A stretch of DNA of 7,928 nt, taken from positions 1-7,928 of the forward strand of contig JAJXYG010000342.1 in the NCBI GenBank assembly GCA_021780705.1. The letters run 5' to 3'. Every line of letters starts with the position of its first letter. The first letter of the stretch is position 1. Positions 5,402 through 7,928 of this stretch are shown here, one piece after another. This stretch comes from Bacteroidota bacterium (GTDB taxonomy: Bacteria > Bacteroidota > Bacteroidia > Chitinophagales > Chitinophagaceae). The position numbers were made by a program, and so were the translations under genes. The notes beneath the pieces are model-generated. The model had not been told where the DNA came from and did no database searches. It saw only the letters and a list, made by a program, of their open reading frames with translations.

Positions 5402-6008
5402 TCCGGAGGTAATCCAGGATATCACGGAAGGTGTCTTCCAGAAAACCTTCAGCCTCCTGCCAATGTTCCAGCCCGATCTGCCGGGAAATCTTCACAAATG
5501 GTCTGTGGCTTCCCAGCGCGGACGCCGCGCGCGGATCAGAGGCAAGTACATAATTATCAGGGGAGAAATCATGCTTCCAGGGATCCTCATGGATCCCCAC
5601 ATAAAAGGACCTGTCTGCTAAAAGAGCGAGTCCCTCAGGCAGGAACCGGTGGGCATCCACACTCTTTCCAGACAGCAGAAGGGTGAGACTGATAAAATTA
5701 CCCCACCAAAAGAAGGTCCGAACCGCAAAAATATCTTCCCTGGAAAACTTCGCCGGGTAATCCAGCATCACATAAGGAAGTCCCTCATAGTTTTCTCCCC
5801 TGGATAGCTTCCCCGCATCTTTTTTACCGTTATCCAGAATCCCGGGCAGGTCCTCTTTGCCGAGTAGTATTTGGCGGTATCCGGATTGGACCTGTCCGAA
5901 CAAACCGGATACCTTATGCATGACGGTCCGCTTCGTTAAAATCCATTCTTTGTCCAGGATCAGTTTATTTTCCAGGGGTGAAAGGTGTATTTTTGTTTTG
6001 CCTTCCAT
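5370..6008 (-). CDS. Conserved Bacteroidota protein of unknown function
   Basis: A 212-residue protein I recognise only as a type widespread in Bacteroidota without assigned function. It opens KIHLSPLENKLILDKEWILTKR (6-27). The central blocks are SRGENYEGLPYVMLDYP (69-85) and FFWWGNFISLTLLLSG (99-114); the latter is hydrophobic but short and followed by charged sequence, so a buried strand or helix is as likely as a membrane segment. The C-terminal half holds FYVGIHEDPWKHDF (135-148) and ends in an amphipathic helix (about 182-205). There are no cysteines, no obvious catalytic triad or metal site, and no signal peptide. The ATG at 6008 lies 58 nt from the divergent lptF/G start. Its stop lies inside the START-like gene (32-nt antisense overlap). 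Coding status is supported by length, the motif blocks and context. Confidence 0.8.
   Translation of the reverse strand: MEGKTKIHLSPLENKLILDKEWILTKRTVMHKVSGLFGQVQSGYRQILLGKEDLPGILDNGKKDAGKLSRGENYEGLPYVMLDYPAKFSREDIFAVRTFFWWGNFISLTLLLSGKSVDAHRFLPEGLALLADRSFYVGIHEDPWKHDFSPDNYVLASDPRAASALGSHRPFVKISRQIGLEHWQEAEGFLEDTFRDILDYLRISFRGGETGL
5988..5995 (+). promoter_or_regulatory. Candidate -7 element for the lptF/G-family gene
   Basis: TATTTTTG matches TAnnTTTG exactly, 71 nt before the ATG at 6067, inside the first codons of the divergent unknown gene. There is no clear TTG -33 box. It implies a leader of about 65 nt. The T-rich setting makes a chance match possible. Confidence 0.4.
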
Positions 6009-6066
6009 AAGAGGGTTTCTTTTTTTAAATAATCGGATTTCTTACCCTGTAAAGGGGAGAACGGGT

Positions 6067-7536
6067 ATGTTCAAAAAACTTGACAAATTAATACTTAAGG
6101 CATTTTTCTGGCCATTCCTGGCTTCATTTTTCATTTCCTTATTTGTATTTGTGATGCAAATATTATGGAAATATATTGATGACCTGGTGGGAAAGGGGCT
6201 GGATTTTTGGACCCTGGCAAAATTCCTGGTATATGCGAGCGCTACCCTGGTTTCCTTTTCCCTCCCGATTGCCATCCTGATTTCCTCGATCATGACCTTT
6301 GGAAAATTGGGTGAAAATTTTGAGCTGGTAGCGATCAAATCATCCGGAATATCCATGCTGCGGTTCATGCGGCCGCTATTAATCGTATCTATCTTTCTTA
6401 CCGGGATTGCCTTCGTTTTTGCCAATTGGGTCACTCCCGTGGCCAACCTGAAATTTGCGGTCATCTATAATGACATCTATCGAAAAACCCCGGCCTTTGA
6501 CCTCAGAGATGGGGTCTTTTATTATGGATTCCAGGGTTTTGCCATGCGGGTAAGCAAAAAGGACAAGGACCGCCAGACCCTCCATAATGTGCTGATTTAT
6601 GAACAGGGCAACCCTATCCAGGACAATACCATCATTTCAGAAAGCGGAAAGATGACGGTGAGCAAGGACAAGAAATTTTTGGAATTCCACCTTCAAAACG
6701 GGCACCGTTATTCAGAAAATGGCAATTTCAATTCTCCCAACAATGAATTTGTCCAGCTGGGCTTTAAGGAATACAATAAATTGTTTGACCTCACCCAGTT
6801 TGATTTGAAGCGTACCTCAGATTCGCTATTTATGAACAATATGACGATGAAGACGCTGAGGCAGCTGGACAAGGACATCGATTCGATCCGGAAGATCCCG
6901 GATTCCCTGGTAGCCCAGATTCGCCATGACCTTAAGATTTACATTCCCTTCGTCAAGAATCTGGATTCCACCAGTTCCCCGGGCGAGATGCGGATGGCGC
7001 GACGGGTCATCGCTGGTAAACATCCCCGAACTTTCAGGGACCTGATTCCGGACAGCCTTCAGAATTTTATCCATGAGCAGGCGACCAGTTCCATTTCCAA
7101 TATGAAAAGCATCATACAGGTCAACGCGGACCAGTACGACAACCAGGTGCAGGATATAATCCTGCACCGGATCCAGTGGCACAAGAAGCTTTCCCTGTCG
7201 GTGGCCTGCCTGGTACTTTTCCTGATCGGGGCACCGCTGGGTTCCATCATCAGAAGAGGGGGACTGGGAATGCCCCTGGTGGTGGCCCTGATTTTTTTCC
7301 TGGTATTTTACCTGCTGATGATCTTCGGTGAAAAATTTTCCAAGGATGACCTCCTGGTCCCAATTGCGGGAATGTGGCTCCCGGTAATCGCCCTCACCCC
7401 TATCGGAGTATTTCTCACCTATAAAGCCATGCATGATTCCCCTATTTTCAGCAAGGAATTTTATCTCAGGTTATTCAAGCCCGTAAGGTCGGGAGTTGTG
7501 TATTTGGGCCGGCTCATTTCCCGCGGCAAGCAGTAA
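6067..7536 (+). CDS. LptF/LptG-family (YjgP/YjgQ) LPS export permease
   Basis: An inner-membrane subunit of the Lpt ABC exporter, which with LptB2 and LptC extracts lipopolysaccharide and sends it to the outer membrane. Six membrane segments are visible: about 12-35, 51-78, 98-122, 373-395, 400-420 and 430-452. Typical family sequences include LPIAILISSIMTFGKLGENFELVAIKSSGIS (in part, 66-96) and GAPLGSIIRRGGLGMPLV (388-405). Between TM3 and TM4 lies a large periplasmic part: a beta-jellyroll (about 130-250) and a charged helical stretch (about 255-360), making the protein 489 residues against about 360 in E. coli. I chose the ATG at 6067: it begins the usual MFKKLDKLILKAF and is preceded by GGGGAG 7 nt upstream, a Shine-Dalgarno-like run uncommon here. 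The frame opens further upstream to 5857, but that overlaps the divergent gene. LptF versus LptG cannot be decided. Confidence 0.92.
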   Translation: MFKKLDKLILKAFFWPFLASFFISLFVFVMQILWKYIDDLVGKGLDFWTLAKFLVYASATLVSFSLPIAILISSIMTFGKLGENFELVAIKSSGISMLRFMRPLLIVSIFLTGIAFVFANWVTPVANLKFAVIYNDIYRKTPAFDLRDGVFYYGFQGFAMRVSKKDKDRQTLHNVLIYEQGNPIQDNTIISESGKMTVSKDKKFLEFHLQNGHRYSENGNFNSPNNEFVQLGFKEYNKLFDLTQFDLKRTSDSLFMNNMTMKTLRQLDKDIDSIRKIPDSLVAQIRHDLKIYIPFVKNLDSTSSPGEMRMARRVIAGKHPRTFRDLIPDSLQNFIHEQATSSISNMKSIIQVNADQYDNQVQDIILHRIQWHKKLSLSVACLVLFLIGAPLGSIIRRGGLGMPLVVALIFFLVFYLLMIFGEKFSKDDLLVPIAGMWLPVIALTPIGVFLTYKAMHDSPIFSKEFYLRLFKPVRSGVVYLGRLISRGKQ

Positions 7537-7544
7537 TCTGCTTG
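7527..7544 (+). other. Hairpin spanning the lptF/G stop codon
   Basis: CAAGCAGTAATCTGCTTG forms a perfect 7-bp stem with a 4-nt loop, TAAT, that contains the TAA stop. No T-tract follows, so it is not a standard terminator. It may stabilise the mRNA end, or be chance. Confidence 0.4.
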
Positions 7545-7550
7545 TGGAAG

Positions 7551-7673
7551 TCTGGTGCAGGGATCCCTTGCGGGCCCCTTTCTTAAAATAGACTCAGCCT
7601 TTGCAAAGAAGTACCCAAAAGTTTCAGATACGACTACTGCAAAGGCTGATGAATTGAAAAGCAATCTGGTGCA
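7551..7673. repeat. Intergenic stem-loop flanked by a 9-bp direct repeat
   Basis: TCAGCCTTTGCA (7594-7605) and TGCAAAGGCTGA (7638-7649) are perfect 12-bp inverted repeats around a 32-nt loop. TCTGGTGCA occurs on either side, at 7551-7559 and 7665-7673. The stem has no following T-tract on either strand. Apart from this I see no convincing gene in 7537-7830 (294 nt). It may be a regulatory RNA structure, an untranslated region, or a remnant of an element; the sequence does not say which. Confidence 0.55.
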
Positions 7674-7795
7674 AATGTATCAATTCTGCCAGTTCCCATC
7701 CAAAAAAATTAGGGCTGATTTTTCCCCGGCTTTGTTAATTCTTTCTCCCTGCAGATTTCCCTGAATTCTTTGGGCCCAGTCATCCCCAAAAGCTT

Positions 7796-7803
7796 TAAAT
7801 TCG
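7796..7803 (+). promoter_or_regulatory. Possible -7 element of the M20 peptidase gene
   Basis: TAAATTCG has one mismatch to TAnnTTTG and lies 27 nt before the ATG at 7831. No TTG -33 box stands out, so support is weak. Confidence 0.25.
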
Positions 7804-7830
7804 CTCCTATCAATCAAAAAATTACTCAGT

Positions 7831-7928
7831 ATGGAGATTTGGCAAGAATACCAGCAGAAAAACAAAGACCGGTTTTTAGAAGAAATGATGGCGCTTCTGA
7901 GGATACCCTCCTGACTTCCGCACACACA
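7831..7928 (+). CDS. N-terminus of an M20-family metallopeptidase, interrupted and truncated
   Basis: From the ATG at 7831 the first 27 codons include KDRFLEEMMALLRIPS, the highly typical beginning of M20-family dipeptidases and carboxypeptidases (helix, then LLRIPSxSA before the catalytic domain). These zinc enzymes hydrolyse dipeptides or related amides. The next codon is TGA (7912-7914), exactly where the family continues. Dropping two bases (TG, 7912-7913), or adding one, restores TSAHT and thus the expected RIPSxSA pattern. So either the gene carries a frameshift or the last bases are misassembled; the CA repeat at the very end makes the second likely. All catalytic and metal ligands lie beyond the window, so the exact subfamily is unknown. 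Confidence 0.6.

Noticed and set aside
5857..6066. 70-residue N-terminal extension of the LptF/G-family protein
   Set aside because: It would overlap the opposite-strand unknown gene, lacks family similarity, and the ATG at 6067 begins the usual sequence just before TM1.
6826..7434. 202-codon open frame on the minus strand
   Set aside because: It is antisense to the LptF/G-family gene, low in complexity and without recognisable motifs.
7555..7764. 69-codon open frame on the plus strand in the intergenic stretch
   Set aside because: It shows no domain or start signal and runs through the inverted repeat; it looks like chance.
7680..7925. 81-codon open frame on the minus strand at the right end
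   Set aside because: It opposes the recognisable M20 peptidase start and has no convincing motif, though a weak chance remains that its C-terminal part is real.
7919..7928. CA repeat at the right end as a microsatellite or phase-variation tract
   Set aside because: Only four CA units at the very edge are seen; too short, and likely an end artefact.

Overview
The window looks like a chromosomal housekeeping segment from a member of the Bacteroidota. Supporting evidence: several exact TAnnTTTG -7 promoter elements, mostly no Shine-Dalgarno sequences, a short primary-type sigma factor without region 1.1, a START-like protein and a 212-residue unknown protein of Bacteroidota type, and a YjgP/YjgQ permease with an enlarged periplasmic domain. 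I cannot place it below phylum level. Both ends cut through genes, and the right end carries an apparent frameshift, so this may be a whole short metagenomic contig.

Layout. (1) 1-286: 3' tail of a Spy/CpxP-like LTxxQ protein, a strong terminator, then a promoter. (2) 287-2073, plus strand: two adjacent RNA pseudouridine synthases of different families, RsuA/RluB type with an S4 domain and RluA type starting at TTG. (3) 2075-3225: a one-cysteine (Prx6-type) peroxiredoxin on the minus strand, divergent from an Rrf2-family regulator with four cysteines. Their promoters face apart around a 17-bp palindrome, which suggests a redox-responsive module. (4) 3266-4774, minus strand: rimM with its own nearly leaderless promoter, and upstream of it the sigma factor gene with its own hairpin terminator. 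(5) 4775-5017: AT-rich divergent promoter region of the sigma factor and the START-like gene, with inverted repeats. (6) 5018-6008: START-like gene and the 212-residue unknown gene, tail to tail with a 32-nt overlap. (7) 6067-7536: LptF/LptG family permease. (8) 7537-7830: intergenic DNA with a hairpin over the stop codon, a large stem-loop and a direct repeat. (9) 7831-7928: N-terminus of an M20-family metallopeptidase, interrupted by TGA and cut by the window end.

Most genes serve basic functions: rRNA modification and 30S maturation (RluB-like, RluA-like, RimM), transcription (sigma), peroxide defence (peroxiredoxin with Rrf2) and outer-membrane LPS export (LptF/G). I see no mobile element, CRISPR array, tRNA, rRNA or defence system, and nothing that clearly amounts to an undescribed system. 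The items most worth checking are the peroxiredoxin/Rrf2 shared operator, the uncharacterised 212-residue protein with its START-like neighbour, and the structured intergenic stretch after lptF/G.
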